Assembly: GCF_013116825.1 (NCBI RefSeq)
Contig: NZ_JABFNS010000058.1
Location: 1 to 50,597, forward strand
Direction of reading: 5' to 3'
Length of the DNA: 50,597 bases
DNA from: Myxococcus xanthus
GTDB lineage: Bacteria; Myxococcota; Myxococcia; Myxococcales; Myxococcaceae
Under the pieces are notes generated by a model, which worked only from the letters and a program-made list of their open reading frames with translations, was not told where the DNA came from and searched no databases. The translations under genes and the position numbers were made by a program. Numbering within the stretch: the first letter of the stretch is position 1; every line of letters begins with the position of its first letter. Positions 7,276 through 18,500 of this stretch are shown here, in pieces.

Positions 7276-8765
7276 CGACCCGTCTCCAGCACGCGCTCCA
7301 AGAGCAACTTGAGCTGCTGCTTCCAATCCCCTGGCGGTCCACGCGCCTGCCCCCACTCTCCAAAGAGGTTGGGACTCTGTGCGAGGGCCCGGCGCCCCAT
7401 GGCCCACACGGTTTCAGCCGCGGCCTCGGGGGGCAACGCGTCCAGCCAACCCTCCGACACGGCCGTGAGCGCAAAAACCTGTTCAGCCAACGTCCTCACG
7501 GTGAAACGCGGCTGGCGGAGCAACTCCCGCAGGAGATGTCCCCGCACCAAGGCCTCCCGCGTCGAAGGGTCCACATCGAGACCGACACGCGTCAGCGCCT
7601 CGAGCGCCTCGAACCGCGACATGACGATGCGCAGGTTCCGGGCCGCGGCCCGAAGCGAGGCGGGCTGTGCCGCCCCTCCGACCCGCGACACACTCCTCCC
7701 GACGTCCACGGCGGGAAGCTGGTTCCTCGCGAAGAGGGCCGAGTCCAGATAGAGCTGACCATCCGTTATCGAGATGAGGTTCGTCGGGATGTACGCGGTG
7801 ATGTCGCTCTCTGTCGTCTCGACAATCGGAAAGGCGGTGAGCGAGCCTCCCCCCGAGGCATCCGACAGCGCCGTCGCCCGCTCAAGCAGTTGGGCATGGA
7901 TGTAGAAGATATCTCCAGGGAAGGCTTCCCTGCCCGGCGGACGCCCCAACAAGAGCGCCAGCTCCCGGTAGGCATCGGCGTGTTTCGTCAAGTCGTCGAA
8001 GACGACCAGCGCCCCCTGCCCCGCATCTCGGAAGTGCTCCGCGACCGTGGCACCCGCATAGGGCGCGAGATACTGGAGCCCTGGCGGGTCGCCCGCATCC
8101 GACGCAATCACAACCGTGCCAGCCAGGGCTCCACACAGCTCGAGTTGCTCGCGGACGCCCTGGACCCGTGAACTTGGCTGACCAATGGCGACATAGACAC
8201 ACGGAACCTTTTCCGGAACCTGCGCCGCGATGATGTCCAACGCAAGGGCCGTCTTGCCCACGTTATGGTCCCCCACGATGAGCTGCCGCTGCCCCCGCCC
8301 AATGGGAATCGCCGCGTCGATGACCATCACGCCCGTGAGCAATGGCCTGTCCACGGGCGCCCGCTCCGACAGCGCCGGCGCGGGCCTGAAGACGGGCTGC
8401 CGCTTCCCTGCCGGAGGGGGACGGTCATCCCGCGGGCGGCCGAGCGGGTCCAACACCCGCCCAAGGAGCTCGCGCCCCACCGGCAGCGAGGGCAGGAGCC
8501 CCACTGCGTCAACGCCATCTCCTGAGCGCACCTGCTCCGCCCCTTGCAAGAGCACCACCCCCGTATGCGTGGGCGAGAGCTCGTGGGCCATGCCCAGCGC
8601 CCCCGAGTCAAAGACGACGAGTTCATCGGCGCCGCAAGCGGGAAGCCCCACCACCCGGGCCACATCATCGCCGACTTCGACAACCGCCCCGCGGAGCCTG
8701 GCCGCCCTCCGTAGCTCCAGGTCGACGACGCCACGGATGCGCCGAACCACGTCCTCGTCAGGCAT
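7272..8765 (-). CDS. atpA: N-ATPase subunit alpha
   Basis: The 497-residue product is the non-catalytic nucleotide-binding subunit of the F1 hexamer. The P-loop is 'GDHNVGKT', where ordinary alpha subunits have 'GDRQTGKT'. Further landmarks are 'GRVLDPLGRP', 'AIPIGRGQRQLIVGD', 'ALVVFDDLTKHADAYRE' (Walker B region), 'TESDITAYIPTNLISITDGQ' and the C-terminal arginine-finger region 'AVDVGRSVSRVGGAAQ'. The ATG at 8765 is preceded by a strong GGAGG and forms a TGATG junction with atpF; a GTG one codon upstream is also possible. The sequence is more divergent from housekeeping F-ATPases than a duplicate would be, as expected for the N-ATPase branch. Confidence 0.92.
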   Translation of the reverse strand: MPDEDVVRRIRGVVDLELRRAARLRGAVVEVGDDVARVVGLPACGADELVVFDSGALGMAHELSPTHTGVVLLQGAEQVRSGDGVDAVGLLPSLPVGRELLGRVLDPLGRPRDDRPPPAGKRQPVFRPAPALSERAPVDRPLLTGVMVIDAAIPIGRGQRQLIVGDHNVGKTALALDIIAAQVPEKVPCVYVAIGQPSSRVQGVREQLELCGALAGTVVIASDAGDPPGLQYLAPYAGATVAEHFRDAGQGALVVFDDLTKHADAYRELALLLGRPPGREAFPGDIFYIHAQLLERATALSDASGGGSLTAFPIVETTESDITAYIPTNLISITDGQLYLDSALFARNQLPAVDVGRSVSRVGGAAQPASLRAAARNLRIVMSRFEALEALTRVGLDVDPSTREALVRGHLLRELLRQPRFTVRTLAEQVFALTAVSEGWLDALPPEAAAETVWAMGRRALAQSPNLFGEWGQARGPPGDWKQQLKLLLERVLETGR

Positions 8766-9493
8766 CACCCCCCCTCCAAGCTGACGCCGTGTGCGTCCCG
8801 TACTCGATTCACAGAGCGTGCAGCCTGGCGTGCCACGGCGACCGCCGTGGCATCGACCTGCCCTGCCGGCGTCGTCACGCGAACCCCCGCTCCGAGCTCA
8901 CCGACGACTCGCTCGTGCACGCCGCCTCCGAGCGCCTCCTCCAGGAGCGTTCGAGACCTGGCATCCAGGGGCCGCGCGCTCTCCACCAACGCGGCCCCGC
9001 GCGCTTCGACGGGCACCGAGTCGAGCTCGGCGCAGGCGGCGCGGACGAGCGCGAGGTCGAGCGCGGGGCCATCAAACGCGGACAGGAGGCGGCGAACGGA
9101 CTCGGCGGCGATGCGACCGACCGTGTCCACCAGCTCCGAGGCGCTGGCGTCTCGCCAGTCCTGGAGCTCCTTCTCCATCCGTTGCCGCTCCGCCACCTGG
9201 GCGCGCTTCGACGCCTCGGCCGCCTGAAGGGCCTCATTCCGCGCCGACGCGAGCATCTCGCGGCGGCGGGCCTCGCGCTCACGTCCCGCGGCCTCACGCT
9301 CGGCTCGCGCCTCGCGAGCCAACACCTCGGCCTCTTCCCTCAGGTGCCGCGCCGCCTCGGTCTCCTGGGCGTGGCGGGCCTGCTCTGCGTCGAGCGCCCG
9401 GCGAACTGGCTTGAAGAGGAGCCACCCCAGCACCGCGGCCAACACCAGGAAGTTCGCCGCCTCGAACAGGAAGTTGGTGAGGGCGGGCGACAA
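8765..9493 (-). CDS. atpF: N-ATPase subunit b with long C-terminal extension
   Basis: The 242-residue product has one N-terminal membrane helix (about residues 8-27), then a long Ala/Glu/Arg-rich coiled coil (about 35-125) forming the peripheral stalk, then a compact C-terminal region of about 110 residues. Standard b subunits are about 160 residues. N-ATPase operons lack a separate delta gene, and the C-terminal part here probably takes over the delta-like contact with F1; this is inference. The start codon is TTG (9491-9493), with a GAGGTGAG about 6 nt upstream; no nearby in-frame ATG fits the membrane helix. Six bases separate it from atpE and it overlaps atpA by one base. Confidence 0.88.
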   Translation of the reverse strand: MSPALTNFLFEAANFLVLAAVLGWLLFKPVRRALDAEQARHAQETEAARHLREEAEVLAREARAEREAAGREREARRREMLASARNEALQAAEASKRAQVAERQRMEKELQDWRDASASELVDTVGRIAAESVRRLLSAFDGPALDLALVRAACAELDSVPVEARGAALVESARPLDARSRTLLEEALGGGVHERVVGELGAGVRVTTPAGQVDATAVAVARQAARSVNRVRDAHGVSLEGG

Positions 9494-9499
9494 GGCGTC

Positions 9500-9760
9500 T
9501 CACCTCGCGGGCAACAAGGGGTTCGCGAAGAGCAGGACCAAGGCGATGACCAAACAGAAAATGGCGGTTGACTCCACCATCGCCAGGGCCACGAATTGGT
9601 TGCGTGTGATGGCGCCTGCCTCATCCGGCTGCCGGGCCAGGGCGTCCATGCCAGCGGCGCCAATGCGGCTCTCCCCGAACGCCGCGCCGATGGCGCCGAG
9701 CGCCATCGTCAGGCCCGCGGTGATGATGGACACCAGCGCCAGGATGGTGTGCTCACTCAT
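9500..9760 (-). CDS. atpE: N-ATPase subunit c (rotor ring)
   Basis: The 86-residue hydrophobic hairpin has two membrane helices joined by the polar loop 'ARQPDEAG', typical of subunit c. The outer helix carries 'MVESTAIF' with ion-binding Glu63 followed by Ser64 and Thr65, matching the E-S-T signature of Na+-binding c subunits; the usual Tyr after it is Phe here. In the inner helix, Glu30 stands where the Na+-type ring of Ilyobacter has Gln32. A pair of glutamates is the pattern described for N-ATPases. This supports, but does not prove, Na+ translocation. The ATG overlaps the atpB stop by 4 bp. Confidence 0.93.
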   Translation of the reverse strand: MSEHTILALVSIITAGLTMALGAIGAAFGESRIGAAGMDALARQPDEAGAITRNQFVALAMVESTAIFCLVIALVLLFANPLLPAR

Positions 9761-10437
9761 GCTCCCTCCTCCTCTCCGACGCGAATCGCCGCGCCGATGT
9801 AGACGCTCGCGAGAATCGTGAAGATGTAGGCCTGAAGCAGGCCAATGAGCAGGTCCAGCGCCATGAGAGGAACAGGCACGAGCAGGCCGACGAGCGCGAC
9901 GATGAGCGCGACGATGAGATGGCCGCTCATCATGTTGCCGAACAGCCGCAGCGCGAGCGCGAGCGTCCGCGACAGCTCACTGACGAGATGGAGCGGGAAG
10001 AACAACGGGCTCGGCTGGAAGTAGCGCTTGAAGTAGCCAGATAGACCGCGCGCCCGAATTCCAGCGAATGGCACCGCCAGGAATACCAACACGGCGAGCG
10101 CGCTTGTCGCGGCGAGGTTGGTAGTGGGCGGAGCGAAGCCAGGCAACTGGCCCAGCAGGGCTGCCCCAGCGATGAACAGGAACAGGCTTCCAGAGAAGAT
10201 CTCGAGCCCGCGCGAGGGGTGGCCGACGGTCTCCGTCACCAGGTTCCGGAGAAACCGATACATGAGCCGTCCAGCCGCGGCCAGGCGCCCCTCCGGCGTG
10301 CGCGCAACAGCCCTCCCGACCGGCGCGAGGGCCCCCCAGAGGAAGAGGCTGGTCGCCACGCTGGTCGCCATCGTGCGCGTCAACGGCACCGGCCCCAGCC
10401 AGACGAGCACGTGCTCGGTGAAGACCTCGGCGCTCAT
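9757..10437 (-). CDS. atpB: N-ATPase subunit a (ion channel)
   Basis: The 226-residue integral membrane protein has five or six hydrophobic segments. The essential arginine is in 'LALALRLFGNMMSGH' (Arg164), and the last helix carries 'LLQAYIFTILASVYI' with the conserved Gln. Together these form the half-channels that pass ions to the c ring. The ATG at 10437 overlaps the atpR stop by 4 bp and lies just before 'SAEVFTEHVLVWLG'. It is a little shorter than E. coli subunit a (271 residues), as usual for this branch. Position between atpR and atpE fits the N-ATPase gene order. Confidence 0.92.
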   Translation of the reverse strand: MSAEVFTEHVLVWLGPVPLTRTMATSVATSLFLWGALAPVGRAVARTPEGRLAAAGRLMYRFLRNLVTETVGHPSRGLEIFSGSLFLFIAGAALLGQLPGFAPPTTNLAATSALAVLVFLAVPFAGIRARGLSGYFKRYFQPSPLFFPLHLVSELSRTLALALRLFGNMMSGHLIVALIVALVGLLVPVPLMALDLLIGLLQAYIFTILASVYIGAAIRVGEEEGA

Positions 10438-10667
10438 CGGAACCTCCGTTGAACGAGTGCACTGGCGGCGGCAAAACCAGTGAGCCACCCTACGGCTCCC
10501 GCCACGAGATGCCCTGCCAGGGCCGAGATGAGGAGCACCGCCCCCACGAGCCCCAGGCGCAACAGGAGCGACGGGGAGCGCGCCCTCCCCCGCGCCGCGC
10601 TCGCGAGCAGGTGCGCCTGCACCACGCCTGCCACGCCCCCCAACAACGCGAACCCCCAGCCGTTCAT
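10434..10667 (-). CDS. atpR: N-ATPase AtpR, small membrane protein
   Basis: The 77-residue product has three hydrophobic segments separated by an Arg-rich loop. It occupies the atpR slot characteristic of N-ATPase operons, between atpQ and atpB. AtpR is found only in this ATPase type; its role is not firmly known, and assembly or ion-specificity functions have been proposed. Both ends overlap neighbours by 4 bp (ATGA), which fixes start and stop. Sequence similarity alone would be weak for such a short protein, so the call rests mainly on position. Confidence 0.8.
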   Translation of the reverse strand: MNGWGFALLGGVAGVVQAHLLASAARGRARSPSLLLRLGLVGAVLLISALAGHLVAGAVGWLTGFAAASALVQRRFR

Positions 10668-10946
10668 GTCCCGCTCCCGCGCACCGCGCGAAAGGCCATG
10701 AGACACCCCACCACCGTCCCCACGAGCAGCAACAGCAGCGTCAGCTTCACCCCCGTCCCAAGCCAGGCATCGAGTTGCCGGCCCAGGAGAGCGCCGCCCG
10801 TGGAGAGGATGACGATGGGCCACCCTACGCTTCCAATCAGCGCCAACGCTCGCCAGAAATCACCACCCGGTGTGCGCCGCTGGTACCGAGAGAGGTCCTT
10901 CCGCGCCTGCTTCCGGGCTTCCTCTCGACGGGCAGACTCCAAGCGC

Positions 10947-10954
<8 letters not shown>
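10664..10954 (-). CDS. atpQ: N-ATPase AtpQ (AtpZ/AtpI-like membrane protein)
   Basis: The 96-residue product has a charged N-terminal helix followed by two membrane segments with the pattern 'GSVGWPIVILSTGGALLGRQLDAWL', characteristic of AtpZ/AtpI-like proteins (short blocks quoted). Related proteins have been linked to c-ring assembly and Mg2+/Ca2+ uptake. The ATG at 10954 lies just inside the 3' end of atpC (8-bp overlap) and begins directly before the charged helix; longer upstream frames overlap atpC and are not protein-like. Its position between atpC and atpR matches the atpDCQR order unique to N-ATPase operons. Confidence 0.85.
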
Positions 10955-13556
<2,602 letters not shown>

Positions 13557-13596
13557 ATACCCTGCCAACGAAAGCGCAGCGCCCGCCGGAGGCTTG

Positions 13597-15033
13597 ATGC
13601 TCAAGCCCGTCGAAATCCACATCCAGGCCGAGCCCCTGACGCACCTCAAGTCCGAGTTGGACCCCAACGGCTGGCGCGACTTCCAGGCCCACGCCGACCG
13701 GGCTCGGGCCCTCATGGCGGGCCGCACGTTCTGGAACATCAGCTCCACCTCGAAGGGCGGCGGCGTGGCGGAGATGCTGCCTCGGATGGTCGCCTACGCT
13801 CGCGGAGCGGGCGTGGATGCACGCTGGCTGGTACTGACGGGTACTCCGGCGTTCTTCCACATCACCAAGCGCCTTCTTCATGCCCTGCATGGTTCGAGCG
13901 GGGACGGGTCATCACTCGGGGCCGTCGAGCGCGCAACGTACGACGAGGTGATTCAAGACAATGTGGAGGAGTTTCTCGCCCTGGTGAAGCCACGCGACGT
14001 GGTTCTCCTGCATGACCCACAGACGGGCGGGCTTGGCCCCGCGTTGGCCGCGGCGGGAGCCAGCGTCGTCTGGCGCTGCCACGTAGGGTGTGACACGCCC
14101 AACGCAGAGGTGGCACGGGCGTGGGAGTTCCTGCGTCCGGACCTGTCCGCCGCTCGGTTCATCATCTTCAGCCGAGCCGCCTATGTGCCGCCTCAGTACG
14201 CGGACCGGGCGCTCATCATCCAGCCATCCATCGACATCTTCGCGGTCAAGAACCAACCCATGGCGCCCGAAGTCGCGCGGGCCATCCTCGCAACCACCGG
14301 CTTGCTCCGCGGGGGCCCGGACATGCCCGCCCCCGTCTTCACTCGTGCGGACGGCGTCACAGGGCGTGTGTCGCGGTGCGCAGATATCATCCGGTTGGGT
14401 ACCGGCCCCGCTCCCGACACGCCCCTGATTGTACAGGTGTCTCGGTGGGACCCGTTGAAGGATGCAGCGGGCGTGCTGAGTGGGTTCGCGCTGCTCCTGC
14501 GGCATTCGCCCCACCTGCGCGCGGAGCTGGTGCTCGCCGGTCCAGCAGTCACGTCCGTGGCGGACGACCCAGATGCAGCAACCACGCTTGAGGACGTCCT
14601 CGCATTGTGGCGACGACAATCCCACTTCGTGCGCCAGCGCATCCATCTGGCGTGCCTCCCGATGGCGGACCATGAGGAGAACGCCGCCATCGTCAACGCA
14701 CTCCAGCGCCACGCTGCGGTGGTGACTCAAAAAAGCCTCCAGGAGGGGTTCGGGCTCACCATTACCGAAGCCATGTGGAAAGCACGCCCCGTCGTGGCCA
14801 GCGCGGTGGGGGGACTGCAGGATCAGGTGGTCCACATGAAGAACGGCCTGCTCATCCGCAACCCCGAGGATCGGACGGAATTTGCGGGCGCCGTACGCGC
14901 GCTCCTGGAGGCTCCCGAGCTAGCAGCCCTCCTGGGTCGCCGCGCCCATGAACACGTCCGTGCCCACTTCACCGCCACCCGCCATCTCACGGATTTCGCG
15001 CGCCTTGTCGAGCGACTGGAGGAGCAAGGCTGA
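13597..15033 (+). CDS. treT: Trehalose glycosyltransferring synthase (TreT-type, GT4)
   Basis: The 478-residue protein resembles archaeal and bacterial TreT over its full length. The N-terminal half has 'FWNISSTSKGGGVAEML', 'GVDARWLVLTGTPAFF', 'LLHDPQTGGL' and 'VVWRCHVGCDTPN'; the C-terminal half has 'VQVSRWDPLKDAAGVL' and the retaining-GT E-x7-E motif in 'LQEGFGLTITEAMW'. TreT makes trehalose from a nucleotide-activated glucose and glucose in one reversible step, so it can serve in osmolyte or spore carbohydrate metabolism in the cytoplasm. The ATG at 13597 follows a GGAGG closely; a TTG one codon upstream is possible. No otsAB or treYZ genes are adjacent, and the gene appears monocistronic. 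Confidence 0.85.
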   Translation: MLKPVEIHIQAEPLTHLKSELDPNGWRDFQAHADRARALMAGRTFWNISSTSKGGGVAEMLPRMVAYARGAGVDARWLVLTGTPAFFHITKRLLHALHGSSGDGSSLGAVERATYDEVIQDNVEEFLALVKPRDVVLLHDPQTGGLGPALAAAGASVVWRCHVGCDTPNAEVARAWEFLRPDLSAARFIIFSRAAYVPPQYADRALIIQPSIDIFAVKNQPMAPEVARAILATTGLLRGGPDMPAPVFTRADGVTGRVSRCADIIRLGTGPAPDTPLIVQVSRWDPLKDAAGVLSGFALLLRHSPHLRAELVLAGPAVTSVADDPDAATTLEDVLALWRRQSHFVRQRIHLACLPMADHEENAAIVNALQRHAAVVTQKSLQEGFGLTITEAMWKARPVVASAVGGLQDQVVHMKNGLLIRNPEDRTEFAGAVRALLEAPELAALLGRRAHEHVRAHFTATRHLTDFARLVERLEEQG

Positions 15034-15049
15034 AGCACGCCTTGGGATT

Positions 15050-15345
15050 GAGGCACAAGGAGATGCGTTGAGTCGACGACGAGTCGCACGCTCCTCAACC
15101 CTCGCTCAAGCAGTTGGCGAAGTAACTCCATCCAGGAATCCAATGACTCGCTGCCCCCAGAGTCACCGCCAACCGGTGCCGGGGCCCATCCTCGCCCACG
15201 CCGTAGGCCACCAGGGCCGGGACGTTCTGCACCGGGCGTCCAGGAAGGTGGCATCCAGGTACAGGTAGGGGAAGGGCTGGGTGCGCAGGCCCTCCACCTT
15301 CTCCTCCAGCGCTCTGGACACCCGGTTCACCGCTCGGCCAGGCCG
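15050..15345 (-). pseudogene. Relic of an IS256 (mutator-type) transposase
   Basis: Minus-strand frames contain a shuffled central piece of an IS256-family transposase: 'NRVSRALEEKVEGLRTQPF' and 'PYLYLDATFLDARC' in one frame. After frameshifts come fragments equivalent to 'ALVAYGVGEDG' and then 'SWMELLRQLLERGLRSVRLVV'. The conserved DDE aspartate of 'YLYLDA' is present, but the rest of the gene is missing. The piece separates treT from the next plus-strand gene. Confidence 0.75.
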
Positions 15346-15506
15346 AAGGGGATACGCTCTCGCCATCGTGCAGGACCTGTCGCGGTGCTGTGCAAACCCT
15401 TGCACAATCCGGCGGTCAGGGAACGATATCCTCGCCCTGCCCCGCCATGGCCCATGTCGTGCAAATGGGGGACAGGTCGAACGACATCCCCGCCGCCCAC
15501 ACGCCC

Positions 15507-18500
15507 ATGACCACCTCTCCCCCGCGTCCCGCCCCTTCGAGATATCCGTGCCTCTGCTTGTCTTTGGTCCTCCTGACCTGGCTGGGCTGCCGCTCGCAGC
15601 CTCCTCCTGCCGAACCCCTCGCCACGTCCACGAGCACGACCGTCACCGCGCCCTTCGACGTCGCCGCCGTCATGAGGCAGGTCCACTTCGCCTATCGTCC
15701 CTCGGGGGAGGAGTGGAGCGGTGGCCACTCGACATATGACGTCCGGGCATCAGGAGAGGGACTGGCCCTGACGCCTGTCCTGGCCCGGGAGGGCGCGCCG
15801 AAAGGCGAGCCACTGCGGCTGGGGCAGGCGCGGCTTCAGCGGGGAGGCGTTCGACTGACGACGGGGAAGACGCAAGGAAGCGTGGACGCGGAGGGGCGCC
15901 TCCTGCTGGAGCGTGAGGGGCTCTCGGAGCATCTGAGCAACGCCGAGGATGGCGTCACCCAGTCATGGCGGCTCGACCGCGCGCCGCCGGGAGACGGAGA
16001 CCTCCGGTTGGACATACCGGTCAGCGGGCTCTCCTTCGCCGGGAGCACGGCCGATGGGCTCCACTTCGCGACGGCTCGGTCGGCGCTCGGGTTCCGCTAT
16101 GGCCATGCCGCCTGGGTGGATGGCGAGGGCCGGCGCACGGAGCTTCCTTCCGGGTATGCGAATGACACCATCGGAGTCACCGTGCCGGAGGTGCTCCTGA
16201 AGTCCTCCGCCTTCCCAATCACCCTCTCGGTGGTCATCACTCCCGAGCAGGGAGTGGACCTGCCCATCCAGGGGCCCACCTGGGGAAACTGGATGCACGA
16301 CGTCGCGGTGGGCTCCAATGGCACCGACTACCTCGTCGTCTGGTTCGACTTGCGCGACGGCACTGCACCCAATCTCTTCGGCGCGCGGGTCTCGAGCACA
16401 GGCGTGGTGCTGGACCCCGCTGGCATCAGCATCTCCTCGGAACGTGGCGACCGGCTATCGGCGACGGTGGCGTCGAACGGCGCCGACTACCTGGTCGTCT
16501 GGACGTCCACCGAGTACGTAGAAAACGAGCTGAGGGAAGACATCCGGGCTGCCCGAGTGACGAGCGGCGGACACGTGGAGGACACACCGAGCATCCTCCT
16601 ATCGCCCGACAACCATGCCGAACGCAGGCCGAGCGTTGCCTCGGTGGGCCCGGACTACCTCGTCGTCTGGGAGCGGTGGCGTTACGGCGCCGCGGAGCGG
16701 AGCATCGTGGCGACGCGCGTGACGAGCGCGGGCCAGCGGCTCGCCCCCGTGACCTTGAATCTGTCGGACCCGGAGCGTGACCACCTCACGCCCTCGGTGG
16801 CATCCAATGGCGTGGAGTACCTCGTCGCCTGGCTCGAGCTACGCACCACGGGAGAGCAAGCGCTTCTCGGAGTCCGTGTCTCACCGCAGGGAGAGGTGGT
16901 GCCGGAGTCCCGCCGCGTCATCGCCGGCAATCCCCAGGGACTTCCGGCAAGCCCGGCGGTGGCATCCAATGGCTCAGGGTTCCTCGTCGCATGGGTGGAC
17001 CGTCAGGAAGGCGACGCGAGAGGCAGCTACTGCGCGCGCCTCTCCTCTGCGGGCGACGTGCTGGACACGGCGGGCCTGCGCATCTCCTCGCAGCTCCCCA
17101 CCAGCTTTGACGCCGAGCTGCGCGTGGCGGGCAATGACGTGAACTACCTCGTCGTCTGGGAACAAGCGGATGGCATCCACGGCGTCATCGTCCCCCCCGA
17201 GGGGATGCTCGGACCCCAGCGGGTGCTGAGCGCGAATACCTCTCTCTTGAGGCACGACACTCCTGACGTAGCGTCGAATGGTACGGACTTCTTCGCCGTC
17301 TGGGAGACGTGGAATGTGACCACGGACTTCCTCTCCTCCACGATTCAGGGGACCCGGGTGACAGGAGCGGGGACGGTGGTGGATGCGCCCTCGCCGCTGC
17401 TCGTCACCGCGGCGAGCAACACTCAAAGCGCGCCAGCGGTCGCGACCAATGGCACGACCTATCTCGTCGTGTGGAATGACTTCCGCGGTGGAGCGTCGGA
17501 CATCATCGGCGCGCGAGTATCCCTCGCTGGCGAGCTGCTGGATCCCCAGGGCATCGCGATTGCCGCCGCCGACTTCGATCAGCGAACGCCCTCCATTGCC
17601 TCCAATGGCTTGGACTATCTCGTCTTGTGGAACACCCGCGACCCAAACGTTTCGACCCGTTCCGTTATCAAGGGCGCGCTGGTGGCCGGGGCCGGACAGG
17701 TGTTGAGCCCCACCCCGCTGAGCTTCCCCTCCGGGGCGTGGTACGTGGCAGGGAGCGCGGCCGTGGCCTCGAATGGGACGGACTACCTCGTCGTCTGGGA
17801 GAGTTACGACCTCGGCAGCAGCGCCGTTCTCGGGGTTCGGGTGACGCGCGAGGGCGTCGTGCTCGACAGTCCATTCCTGGTGCTGGCCAGAGCCCGGGAG
17901 CACGCGTGGCCGGCGGTCACCTTCAACGGGGAGCACTACTTCGTCGCCTGGCTGAACAAGCGGACCCTCACTCCCGGCGAATGGGATGTCCATGGAGTAC
18001 GCGTGACGAGCGCAGGCGTGGTGGTGGACCCTCCAGGCCGGCGACTCGCCGCCATCCCCGCTGAGCCGAGCGACCTGCGACTGGCCTCGAATGGGAAGGA
18101 CGCCCTCGTGGTCTGGCGCGCCGGTAACGCCGTCCGTGCGGCGCGCGTGACGCACGAGGGAACGAGCCTGGACCCCTTCGGTATCCTCGTTGCCCAGTCC
18201 CCCAGGGGGCTCACTTCCGCGCGCGTGGCCTCCCTGGGGACGGAGTACCTCGTCGTCTGGCGGGACTTCCGGAACGAGTCCCCGGACACGCCCACCTACC
18301 GCTCCAAGGGTGACATCTATGGGGCCCGGGTGACGGGGGCGGGGCTTGTGCGCGAGCCAGCAGGGATCGCCATCTCCGTCTCCGCGTCGGTTGAGTCGAT
18401 GCCCGCCATCGTCTCATCCCCGCTGCGCCGGTCCGCGTTCGTCGTCTACACGCGCTATGACGACTCGCCGTCCTTCATGAGCCAGCGAGTCCGGGGGCGA

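Noticed and set aside
16310..18470. Regularly spaced repeats as a possible CRISPR array
   Set aside because: The repeats are degenerate at the DNA level and keep the reading frame of a secreted protein; they are protein repeats.
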